64,000 nt of DNA from Actinomadura sp. DC4 (GTDB taxonomy: Bacteria > Actinomycetota > Actinomycetes > Streptosporangiales > Streptosporangiaceae), in NCBI RefSeq assembly GCF_030406325.1, contig NZ_JAUEQY010000016.1, positions 1 through 64,000 of the forward strand, given 5' to 3'. Shown here in pieces: positions 1-7,215 of this stretch (positions within the stretch are counted from its first letter, which is position 1; each line of letters begins with the position of its first letter). A model generated the notes under the pieces. That model worked only from the letters and a program-made list of their open reading frames with translations. It made no database searches and was not told where the DNA came from. A program made the translations under genes and the position numbers.

Positions 1-184
1 CGTGGTGGGCGTGAAAGATCGTAGCGATCCGCGCCTTGAGACGTTCGCGTCGTTCGGCAGTGGCCGACGCCGGCCGATGCCGCCATTCGTAATATCCCGA
101 CCGTGACACGCCGAGCCACGCACACATATCCATGATCGTATGTTCGGCCTTCTCCGCGTCGATCAGCTCGTAGGAAGCCGTCAC
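1..184 (-). CDS. IS3-family transposase OrfB, N-terminal part (runs off the window)
   Basis: The minus strand reads from a GTG at 184 to the window edge and begins VTASYELIDAEKAEH, followed by a motif ending CAWLGVSRSGYYEWRHR. This is the typical start of the IS3-family OrfB integrase, the DDE catalytic subunit that cuts and joins element ends. The DDE core lies outside the window. It overlaps the upstream OrfA stop by 4 nt (GTGA). A run A6G at 219-213 on the minus strand, inside the end of OrfA, is the usual IS3 minus-1 slippery site that makes the OrfAB fusion. Whether the rest of OrfB is intact cannot be seen. Family call is firm; activity is unlikely because OrfA is broken. Confidence 0.75.
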   Translation of the reverse strand, partial: MTASYELIDAEKAEHTIMDMCAWLGVSRSGYYEWRHRPASATAERRERLKARIATIFHAHH

Positions 185-468
185 CGATGCTCGGCCGCGA
201 AGAAGGCCGCGGCTTTTTTCAAGAACGCGACCTCCTCGCGGAGCTTACGGTTCTCCCGCTCGAGCTGGACTTCCCGATCGCTCTTGTCACCAGCCGGCCC
301 CGGTGCTTTCCCGCCATGCCGGCGCTTAAAGGCCGACACTCAGTTTCCCAAAGTGGTGTCGTGAATCCCGAGCTCTTTCGCCACATGCGCTACCGGACGC
401 GGCCCATCCAGCACCATGCGGACCGCTTCGTCCTTGAACTCCTGAGAGAACGCCCTACCGCGAGCCAA
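181..468 (-). pseudogene. IS3-family OrfA (helix-turn-helix) with internal stop
   Basis: From a TTG at 468 the minus strand encodes ARGRAFSQEFKDEAVRMV, then AKELGIHDTTLGN, the helix-turn-helix that binds the IS end. At the next codon, where the family has Trp (LGNWV), there is a TGA at 342-340. After it the same frame continues VSAFKRRHG and a leucine-zipper-like stretch (QLERENRKLREEVAFLKKA) to the stop at 181. The most economical reading is a TGG-to-TGA nonsense mutation. The start codon is also non-ATG, so the element is probably dead unless the codon is read through. Confidence 0.75.
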
Positions 469-578
469 TTACCCTTCCCTTCCGAACATCCCCAAGCCTA
501 CTTGGGGACGCTGTCCGGAAGATCCGAGGCACCTCAGGCGACACAACTGCATCAGTATCAGCGCAGCCAGCCGGAACC

Positions 579-1067
579 GTGGACATGGCCTCGGCCGTTC
601 GCCAATGGTGGCAGCGCGCAGCATCGATTTCCAGATCGCACTACTTCGCCCCACGGCTGTGCGGTCTGAACCAACCAGGCAAAATCTGGATGCTGGGCGG
701 CGGCGCACCCCAGGGGAAGCCCCAACGCTCGTGCGCGGTCCCCGCACATCAGCCAATACTGGCGCCGGTGGCAAACTACCTTGCGCCGACCGCGGACGCC
801 TCGCAGCTCCTACCCACGCCCTCACCGACCCAGATGAGCGTCACGCTCGACGGCAAGCCGCTGATACCAACTCGGGTAACGAACCGCCGACCGTACATGA
901 TCGTTTCCGCCGCACCAGACAATCCCATGGAACTCCACGACCGCATGCGGGTCACCGATGACGGCTACTGGATCCTCATCAACCCCGGCCTCGCACCGGG
1001 CCGACACCAACTCAACATTCGCGCACCCGGAGCGCCGGCCCGCCTATGGACCCTCACGACCTCATGA
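579..1067 (+). CDS. hypothetical protein of a secreted-protein family, signal peptide missing
   Basis: The 162-codon frame contains WWQRAAS near the N-terminus, then CGLNQPGKIWMLGG, QRSCAVPAHQPILAPVANYL, SVTLDGKPL and DDGYWILINPGLAPGRHQL. This series resembles a family of exported actinobacterial proteins of unknown function with a W-rich start, a G-K-V-W-F-L-A-G-like strand, an RSC-VPAG-like turn and a DGYWV-L-PL-PG-H-like hairpin (memory of family pattern, not a search). No signal peptide precedes it, so either the gene was cut by the upstream IS3 event or the true start is lost. No ribosome binding site is convincing. I cannot name a function; a decayed fragment is the likeliest state. Confidence 0.45.
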   Translation: MDMASAVRQWWQRAASISRSHYFAPRLCGLNQPGKIWMLGGGAPQGKPQRSCAVPAHQPILAPVANYLAPTADASQLLPTPSPTQMSVTLDGKPLIPTRVTNRRPYMIVSAAPDNPMELHDRMRVTDDGYWILINPGLAPGRHQLNIRAPGAPARLWTLTTS

Positions 1068-1447
1068 GACCGATGCGAACTACTCGCACGCTCGCGGTCG
1101 GCGCGGGCCCGCTCTGCTCGAACGTGCGCTGCCGTGGGAGCACGACAGGTGCTGTATGGCCGGAGCGGACGGGCGAACTTCATGGGAGGGACAGAAGCAC
1201 TACGGGAGACACGGCAGCGTCTGGCAGCGGCTCGAAGAGCGGCCCGGAAGGGTCAGCGTTCTCGACCGAACTTGTCATGCGCCCCCATCAACCCCCTAAC
1301 GCAGTCATATCAGCCCAAGCGGGGACCGGGACGGCTGCGTCATCTCAATTTTCGGCGCCCGGCCCGGTTGGCGGCGACGTTCATGAGCCGGGTCTGTTCG
1401 GGTCCTGAACCCCGGTGGCTCCCAGTACGGCTCCCACGACCAACGAC
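1068..1447. other. no gene recognised
   Basis: About 380 bases between the truncated secreted-protein gene and the terminator hairpin. Several short frames are open on both strands, but none shows a family pattern or a ribosome binding site. I see nothing functional here. Confidence 0.5.
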
Positions 1448-1479
1448 AAAGGCCCGTTCCATGATCGGAACGGGCCTTT
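1448..1479 (-). terminator. intrinsic terminator behind the truncated tRNA
   Basis: A perfect 13-bp stem, AAAGGCCCGTTCC / GGAACGGGCCTTT, with a 6-base loop, flanked by A and T runs on its outer sides. It lies 9 bases beyond the 3' end of the tRNA-like fragment on the minus strand, the normal place for a tRNA terminator. Being symmetrical it could also stop plus-strand transcription. Confidence 0.7.
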
Positions 1480-1487
1480 GACCTGGG

Positions 1488-1522
1488 CGCAGCCGGAGGG
1501 ATTCGAACCCCCAACCTTCTGA
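1488..1522 (-). pseudogene. truncated tRNA-Arg-like 3' half (probable attachment-site scar)
   Basis: On the minus strand this reads TCAGAAGG, then a T-arm (GGGGG-TTCGAAT-CCCTC, pairing with one G-U) and an acceptor strand CGGCTGC plus discriminator G. It matches the 3' half of actinobacterial tRNA-Arg(ACG) from the 3' side of the anticodon stem to the end. The anticodon loop and whole 5' half are absent: the bases before TCAGA are unrelated and run straight into the IS110 transposase. A tRNA 3' half with its terminator is what an integrating element leaves as att core. Isoacceptor identity is from memory of the T-arm and stem sequence. Confidence 0.65.
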
Positions 1523-1536
1523 CGCTTCTATGTTTG

Positions 1537-2592
1537 TCAAGCGGTCATGGTGGCGTTGAGTGTTCGGTAGAGCTCGCGGGCGATGTAGCGCTTGAGGCAG
1601 CGTTGGATCTCGCGTGGGGTCTTGCCTTCGGTGGTGCGTCGGTCGATGTAGGCGCGGGTTCGGGCGCAGTTGCGGGTCCGGGTGAGCACGATCATGTGGA
1701 TGGCGCGGTTGAGTGCCCGGTCGCCGCCGCGGTTGAGGCGGTGCCGGATGGTCTTGCCGCTGCTGGCCGGGATTGGGTTGGTGCCGCTGAGGGCGGCGAA
1801 TGCGGCTTCGTTGCGGCATCTGCCGGGGTGGGAGTAGCTCACGACGGCCTGGGCTGCGCTGATGGGCCCGACGCCGTAACGGCTGGTCAGACCAGGCGCG
1901 ATGTCATCGACGATGGCCAGCAGCTGGGCGCGGTTGTCCTTCAGGTCATGCCAGGCTTGGCCGAGTGCGAGCGCGAGACGGCGGATCTCGGCCTGCCGCA
2001 CGGCCTGCTCCCGGGTGGCATGAGCGGGCAGTTCCCGCCCGGCCAGAGCGGCCAGAGTCTTTTGGGTCAAGGCACGGCGGGCGGCACGGCGGTCGGTGTC
2101 GTCGCCGGCGAGCAGCAAAGCCCGGAGCCGGTTCGTCTGCGCCGTGCGCATCACGGTCATCTCCTCGCGCGCGACCAGCAAGATGCGCAGCGCCTCCCGG
2201 TCACCATCAGCGCGTGGCACCGCCACCCGGTCGGCGTCTGACCGCAGCGCCGCCAGCACTGCCAAGTGCGCGTCGATGGCATCGGATTTGCCCTTCCCGC
2301 GGCGCCGGGAACGGCTGGGTTGTTCACACTCGATCACCCGCACGCCGGCGGCGGTCAGCGCCCGCGCCAGCCCCACCCCATAACTGCGGCTGCCTTCCAC
2401 CGAGGCCACCACCCGCGGCCCAGGCGTCAGCTCGGTGATGGCCGCCAGCAACCGAGCGAATCCGGCGCCGTCGTTACCGATCCGCATCGTGGTGATCGGC
2501 CTGCCGGCCGCGTCGGCGATCTCCACCTCATGGCTGTCGCGGTGGGTGTCGATCCCGATGACGGCATCTACGACTTCTGCCAGCATGGTCAT
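1537..2592 (-). CDS. IS110-family transposase (DEDD type)
   Basis: About 351 residues from the ATG at 2592, which has GGAAGGAGA upstream; further-upstream starts lack this. The N-terminus carries the RuvC-like DEDD site: GIDTH near residue 12, VEGSRSYG near 65, and KSDAIDAH near 103. The C-terminal transposase_20 part shows GVGPISAAQAVVSY and FAALSGTNPIPASSG, including the conserved Ser region. IS110 elements move by a bridge-RNA-guided, tyrosine-recombinase-like route without terminal inverted repeats, so I cannot fix the element ends. It abuts the truncated tRNA-Arg 3' half, so insertion may have destroyed that tRNA copy. The frame is intact. Confidence 0.88.
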   Translation of the reverse strand: MTMLAEVVDAVIGIDTHRDSHEVEIADAAGRPITTMRIGNDGAGFARLLAAITELTPGPRVVASVEGSRSYGVGLARALTAAGVRVIECEQPSRSRRRGKGKSDAIDAHLAVLAALRSDADRVAVPRADGDREALRILLVAREEMTVMRTAQTNRLRALLLAGDDTDRRAARRALTQKTLAALAGRELPAHATREQAVRQAEIRRLALALGQAWHDLKDNRAQLLAIVDDIAPGLTSRYGVGPISAAQAVVSYSHPGRCRNEAAFAALSGTNPIPASSGKTIRHRLNRGGDRALNRAIHMIVLTRTRNCARTRAYIDRRTTEGKTPREIQRCLKRYIARELYRTLNATMTA

Positions 2593-2780
2593 ATGGCCTC
2601 GCGTCTCCTTCCAGGGCTTCGGGGCCAAGTCGGCGCGGGCCTGGGTGGAGTCACCGGGTGACACATCTGTGAGGAGTCACGCCATCAGGCGGACAGGCTT
2701 CTGATCAGGACAACCGCGGTGGGCCAGGCCGGAGCCGGCGACCCGGGGACAGGTCAGATGAAGGGCACACCTAAAGCGGC

Positions 2781-2871
2781 CAGATCCGTAGCGAGTCACC
2801 CGGTATCACCGGCACCGATCCTGACGGCAATCCACCAGGACCGCCGGAAAAGACACTCACAGATCCGTAGC
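2781..2871. repeat. short direct repeat CAGATCCGTAGC
   Basis: The 12-mer CAGATCCGTAGC occurs at 2781-2792 and 2860-2871. A related ATCCGTAGCAA is at 3544. ATCCGTAG is also part of the reverse complement of the tRNA-Arg(ACG) anticodon arm, so these may be scraps of the tRNA or recombination scars; this is speculative. The flanking DNA (2593-2856) holds no recognisable gene. Confidence 0.25.
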
Positions 2872-3033
2872 AAGATCGAGGGCGTCCACAGCGGTCCAGA
2901 AGCGTCCCCTGGCCTGCTCTGTAACCGATGCATTGTCCAGATCAGTCCACGGCCATCCGGGGTCGTTGTTAGCAAAAGCGTTAGCAAGACTCTCGCCACA
3001 TGGTCGCCGGCGATTCCAGGCCGAAGCGCTCAC
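2857..3033 (-). pseudogene. small coding-like fragment, unknown
   Basis: From a GTG at 3033, 58 codons run to a TGA at 2857. The last ~45 codons read like protein: ESLANAFANNDPGWPWTDL, then VTEQARGRFWTAVDALDL. Upstream, a different frame also looks coding (SHYANGERFGLESPATMWRES) and joins this one if two bases are restored near 2993. I read it as the 3' end of a frameshifted gene. No family recognised. It follows another broken small gene on the same strand, so the two may once have formed one unit. Confidence 0.35.
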
Positions 3034-3054
3034 CGTTGGCGTAATGCGATGAGA

Positions 3055-3406
3055 CTACGGCCGCTCGTAGCCACAAACGTCGTATAGCCAGTAGTCGAAG
3101 TACCGATCAACCGCGTCGCTGTCATGGGGGGTTGAGCGCCAGCCACTCGCGGGCCGCGCGGACCATCTCGGATTCGGCGCGCGGTCTTGCTCCGCCCGCC
3201 GGCTTGAGCTCGCCCCAGTCGGTGAGAGCCCCCCACAGCGCGTACATGCTGCCGACGAACTCTTCCCCGATGGAGAAGATGTTTGCAGTATCACCCATGA
3301 GCTGCAGGGCGACCTCGTAAGGATCATCCGCGTCAAGAAGCTGTTCCGAACGACGGCGAGTGAGATCCAGGTAGGCGGACCAAGCCTCGTCATCTGGCCC
3401 GTCCAT
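3055..3406 (-). pseudogene. small hypothetical protein, frameshifted in a C6 run
   Basis: The ATG at 3406 opens MDGPDDEAWSAYLDLTRRR, continues IFSIGEEFVGSMYALWGAL and EMVRAAREWLALNPP, and stops at 3122. Removing one base from the six-C run (plus-strand G6 at 3126-3131) lets the frame go on as HDSDAVDRYFDYWLYDVCGYERP to a stop at 3055, giving about 117 residues. The tail is clearly protein-like, so either this copy is frameshifted, or the assembly has a homopolymer error, or the run slips in translation. The product is unknown, helical and acidic. No ribosome binding site stands out. Confidence 0.55.
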
Positions 3407-4071
3407 GCACCGGAGGGTCACACTCCAGCGTCTTCCACGGCAACATCCCTCCCCTGCTACTGGCATGCGTGTCGGCGCGCAGAGTATGCGGCGCTCGCGC
3501 GACGCTTTGCCCCGCGGGAGCGGATCCGGCGACACGCCACCTAATCCGTAGCAACTGGCACTGCTGCGGAGGCTCCCTCCGCAGCGGGTAGAAGGGTGTG
3601 CGGCAGGCTGCCGGTGTAAGCAGTTGTATGGCTGTGTTGCTGTCTTCCTGTGCTGTACAGCAGTCGACCTGACCAGATAGTACATGCAACCCAGACGGCG
3701 TCCACGTCCGCCGTAACCGCTCCCTCACACTTGTCTGAAACCGGGCACCTCAACAGCCGCCGACCACTTGAGGGTGCTCGGCCGCTGACTGCGTCTTCGT
3801 CCCGGGGCCACCTGCAGGACCATGGTCGGTGCTGGCTAACCGTCGCCTTTAAGACCACATCCACGCGCAACCAAGACTGGGTGCCGCGCCGAGCCGACGC
3901 GGCACCCAAAGACCTGGGTGCGAGAGAATCCTCCCGCAGTGACACCTCGTACTGCCCCGTTCGGGCAGCCCCAGGAGTTGCGTGTCCTACCCCTAGCTCG
4001 ACCCAGAAGCAGGACGTCGTCCATCATCTTAACGTTGACTATTCTGCCGCACGCTACGTTGGGGGTGAACC
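3407..4071. other. 665 bases without a recognisable gene
   Basis: Overlapping short frames exist on the minus strand, but their translations are low-complexity arginine/serine-rich shadows with no family pattern. No tRNA, repeat or strong hairpin seen. The last 100 bases become AT-richer and presumably carry the promoter of the following plus-strand gene. Confidence 0.4.
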
Positions 4072-4887
4072 ATGACCTCACTGGTCGCCTGGGTCGGGGC
4101 CGATACCCGCGGACCATCGTCACTGAACCTTGCCACGGACAGCAGAATCACCTGGCCGGCGGGCGCTTCGACCGCGTACCACTGGGATCACGGGAAGAAG
4201 GTCTTCGCCTCCGCTACGGCGCCGCTCGTAGTCGGGTTCGTGGGTGATGTCTTGTTCCCCGCTCTCATGCTCCCGAGCATCATCGACCGAGTCGACCGCA
4301 GCGTCTTTCGGGCAGATGGCTCGACTGCGGAGGGTCTAATCGCTGCGCTCCGACGGGAGTGGCGGGAATACCCAATATCTGAACGTCGACCGCTCAGTAT
4401 CTATATCGCGTATCGCATCGGTGAGGGCATGTCAGCCAGCTTCAAATTGACTTCGCTGACGTATCAGACCCAAACTCCAGAAGGCTGGACGAGGGAGGAC
4501 ATACCAGTTCCGCCAACCTCAACCTGCCTTGCGACAGACGGTTCAGGACGTATCGTCGTCCAAGATGCCCTTGCTACATGGCAGGCTAGCAGTGCCGCAG
4601 GCACGAGCAGAGCTATTTTTAGCGGCTTTGTCGATTCTGTTATCAGCGGCATGGATCCCCGCTCTGGCGGCGCTCCACAACTCGGCTGTATCTACAGGAA
4701 GGGATCTGGCCGGCTTCTCGGTATCGTCCACAACGGTCAGCGATACTTCGCAGGTTCCCACCTCATTGGAGACGAAGCGCTGGACGGCGTAGAATGGCGC
4801 AACTCGCTGTTCGAGCGCACAGACGGACGCACTAAGGCCCGACTCTGCGACGCTCAGCCACAGCCACGGCCGTCGATGCATCCTTAG
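4072..4887 (+). CDS. Ntn-hydrolase (proteasome/HslV-like) fold protein, uncharacterised
   Basis: 271 residues. The start MTSLVAWVGADTRG followed by LNLATDSRITW and, after a loop, HGKKVF mirrors the proteasome beta / HslV layout: catalytic Thr (here T2 after Met removal), Asp (D23) and Lys (K42 or K43), and a V-G-F-V-G-D strand. In proteasomes the spacing is T1-D17-K33; here it is about T1-D22-K41, so loops are longer. This supports an N-terminal-nucleophile hydrolase, possibly a self-exposing Thr peptidase, but the substrate is unknown. No ring-partner ATPase is adjacent. It is convergent with the RloB/AAA15 pair and shares their accessory setting. A GGGGGTGA run just before the ATG may serve as ribosome binding site. 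Fold inferred from motif spacing only. Confidence 0.6.
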   Translation: MTSLVAWVGADTRGPSSLNLATDSRITWPAGASTAYHWDHGKKVFASATAPLVVGFVGDVLFPALMLPSIIDRVDRSVFRADGSTAEGLIAALRREWREYPISERRPLSIYIAYRIGEGMSASFKLTSLTYQTQTPEGWTREDIPVPPTSTCLATDGSGRIVVQDALATWQASSAAGTSRAIFSGFVDSVISGMDPRSGGAPQLGCIYRKGSGRLLGIVHNGQRYFAGSHLIGDEALDGVEWRNSLFERTDGRTKARLCDAQPQPRPSMHP

Positions 4888-5008
4888 CCAAGCTCAGTGG
4901 CCGTAGTCCTCTCGTCCATCAGTTGACGCACCCTCTTTACCATGATGACCGAAGGTGCCCGGCTAAAGCGAGGAAGACGTTTCTTAGTCCCGTGCGGACG
5001 CACATGAA

Positions 5009-5653
5009 TCACACTCTGAAACCGGACTGCGGACGACCACCCGTGCCCGCCACTAGCGAAACGAGTTTATGTACCGAACTTGAGGGATTTGCACTCGGGC
5101 CATCTGTACTCCTCGCAGCGGACTCAGTCGCACGAGAAATAGCGGATGCATATTTTACATGAGGAAAATCGATCGGAATTCCCTTGCCGACAAAACCATA
5201 TCCACGCAGCTTACGGCTTAGCTGAATTCCCGTTATGTGAGCAAAGCTATCCTCAAAGTGCCACAACAGCCATAGCTCAAAACATGGATTACTCAGGGCA
5301 ACCTCTATGGACATTTCTTGGGCGTCCATCAATGCTTTTTCAAGGGTAGTGTGCTCGTCTACATCAATCACACACCAGACATGCTCATATGAGTCTTCAC
5401 TGCCCTTTTTAATCCGGGGGAGTCCAGCGCGGATAATCGCTTCTCTTACAACTCGACACGGATCTCTCCCTACCCCTGTAATATCTAGCTTATAAATCTC
5501 AATACCTGTAGCCTTTAGCTCCCGTGCCAGACCTTTAAAGTATTGAGGTTCCGTCAACTGACCTTCTGTAACAATTAACACCCTTGGGCGTTCTGGTCGG
5601 CTATTTCGACGGCGGCGAAGATTGCTCTGTCCGCGGTTACGTCCGCCACTCAC
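5009..5653 (-). CDS. rloB: RloB-like TOPRIM-fold protein of an ATPase/nuclease defence pair
   Basis: 214 residues from a GTG at 5653 that overlaps the ATPase stop by 4 nt (GTGA), so the two are translationally coupled. After a basic N-terminus come VLIVTEGQLTEPQYF (acidic E30), then WCVIDVDEH with D97 and D99, then NPCFELWLLWHF. This E / DxD arrangement is the RloB (DUF4276-like TOPRIM) pattern; related proteins act with ABC-type ATPases in abortive-infection systems such as AbiL, and the logic resembles OLD and PARIS. The likely job is a metal-dependent nuclease released or activated by the ATPase partner. The gene is AT-richer than flanking chromosomal genes, suggesting transfer. Confidence 0.75.
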   Translation of the reverse strand: MSGGRNRGQSNLRRRRNSRPERPRVLIVTEGQLTEPQYFKGLARELKATGIEIYKLDITGVGRDPCRVVREAIIRAGLPRIKKGSEDSYEHVWCVIDVDEHTTLEKALMDAQEMSIEVALSNPCFELWLLWHFEDSFAHITGIQLSRKLRGYGFVGKGIPIDFPHVKYASAISRATESAARSTDGPSANPSSSVHKLVSLVAGTGGRPQSGFRV

Positions 5654-6972
5654 GTCCCAGCATCCTCCATCAAGGCGGCCCGCAAATCCTCGCGAGAGAT
5701 CATTGGCACAGCTCCGTACCGACCTTGAAGGTATCTCTTTTCGAAATTATCGGACGCTCTTGCCGGAAACTCGTTAAGTGCGAACAAGGTCGTCGCGCCA
5801 TCAGAACCTTTTTCTGTGAACCACACTTCATCTCGACTGAGTGATTCACCCAGCACGTGGCCGAGTAGGCTTGTGTCGTGAGAAGTAAAGACAAGCTGTG
5901 CGCCACGGGGATTCAGCTCTGGATCTTTGAATATCCCAACCAGAGCAGAAGCTAGCCGGGGATGCAAACTCGCATCAAGCTCGTCCACAATAAATACATC
6001 CCCCCTGCCTAGAGCCGTGAGAGCCGGAACACCTAGCGAGAGCCAAGCTACAGTGCCACTGCTCTCATTCTCAAGAGGCAAAGGAAATGTAGTGCTGGCG
6101 TCTGCGCCAGTGTGAAGGAATGATAGTTTCTTCTTGTACTCATCAAAGAAATCCTCAGCATTAACGGCTCGCCGTGCTGTAGCAGCCTCTGCTAGGCTCT
6201 TAAATAGCCGCCTCAACAAAGCCTTGAGCTCTTCATTTAGATCTTCTTCCGCAAGAACGACGCTCGCGATACCGAGATCAGCGAACTTTAGAAGACCTAG
6301 TGCCTGTGCCGCTACCCTTGAGTCTTCCAAGGCGTCGCGAACCCACCGTAGGCGCACTTCCCGATCCGCTTCAGAGTATTTCGCTTGCACTATGTGATTA
6401 GCGAACCAATCGTGGATCTTGCGAAGAAATGTATGGTTGCTTTGTGCGGCGGTTGACAAGAAGAGACTAGTAGGCCTGACGAGCCTTGCTATTCTCACAT
6501 TTTCGCCCGGAAGATGCCTACCGAATTCCATACTTTTTGCGTCTAGTTCATGGCGCTCGAAGAGCACGCGCCTGCGGCTCGCTGGGTAGCTATACAGCCA
6601 CTCCTTAGAAAATCCCTGAACGGATGACTCAAATCCATATGTGTATCTGACGCCGTCTATAACGATGTCGAATTCGTAGAACGATGTTTCCTGCCTCGAC
6701 TTAGAGTCAAGCAAGAACGGATGATGACGTATTGAGTCTTCTTCTGCCCATCTGGTGAAAGAGAACTCGACCGCAGCGCATGCAAACGCAATCGCATCAA
6801 GGATGGTTGACTTACCTGAGGCATTGGCACCATAGATCCCCGCTACCCGTACGGTGGCCGCTTGCCAATCGCTGTCAGAGGGCTTCGTCCCGTCAAGGCG
6901 ACTCGACGCAAGCGACAGCTCGACCGCGTCGCGGATGCTGCGATGGTTGGCCACCCGGAACCGTAGAAGCAT
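5650..6972 (-). CDS. rloA: AAA15-family (RloA/AbiLi-like) ABC-type ATPase
   Basis: 440 residues from the ATG at 6972, chosen because GAGAGG lies just upstream and the protein then starts MLLRFRVANHRSI, the usual first strand of the family. Walker A is GANASGKST (residues 48-56); Walker B is DVFIVDELDASLHP near 345, followed by VFTSHDTSLLG, the His-switch region. The middle is a helical insert with a coiled-coil-like stretch. Such SMC/OLD-like ATPases sense phage proteins or DNA and control a toxic partner, here the coupled RloB-like gene. Base composition is AT-rich for this genome. Naming as RloA follows the pairing; a DefenseFinder class cannot be assigned by eye. Confidence 0.8.
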   Translation of the reverse strand: MLLRFRVANHRSIRDAVELSLASSRLDGTKPSDSDWQAATVRVAGIYGANASGKSTILDAIAFACAAVEFSFTRWAEEDSIRHHPFLLDSKSRQETSFYEFDIVIDGVRYTYGFESSVQGFSKEWLYSYPASRRRVLFERHELDAKSMEFGRHLPGENVRIARLVRPTSLFLSTAAQSNHTFLRKIHDWFANHIVQAKYSEADREVRLRWVRDALEDSRVAAQALGLLKFADLGIASVVLAEEDLNEELKALLRRLFKSLAEAATARRAVNAEDFFDEYKKKLSFLHTGADASTTFPLPLENESSGTVAWLSLGVPALTALGRGDVFIVDELDASLHPRLASALVGIFKDPELNPRGAQLVFTSHDTSLLGHVLGESLSRDEVWFTEKGSDGATTLFALNEFPARASDNFEKRYLQGRYGAVPMISREDLRAALMEDAGT

Positions 6973-7215
6973 GATCCCTCTCTGCACCTGACACGCGCTC
7001 AACTACCTGGATTCGTTGAAGTTCGACAAATTAGACGCTAAGACTGTCACCTACTTGTAGCTTATACTCCTGACCCCGCATGCTGTCCACACTCTTAGGC
7101 GGTGAACCCCCAGCTGAGCAGGGGTCCTAGAGTGGTGACAGGAATCGTTACAACAGCAACCTAACGTTTGCAGAGGCATCACTTAAGGATCGACAACCCC
7201 TTGGTCATCAGCGCC

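Noticed and set aside
2781-3560. CRISPR-like repeats
   Set aside because: Only two exact 12-mers and one partial copy, irregular spacing, no cas genes in the window.
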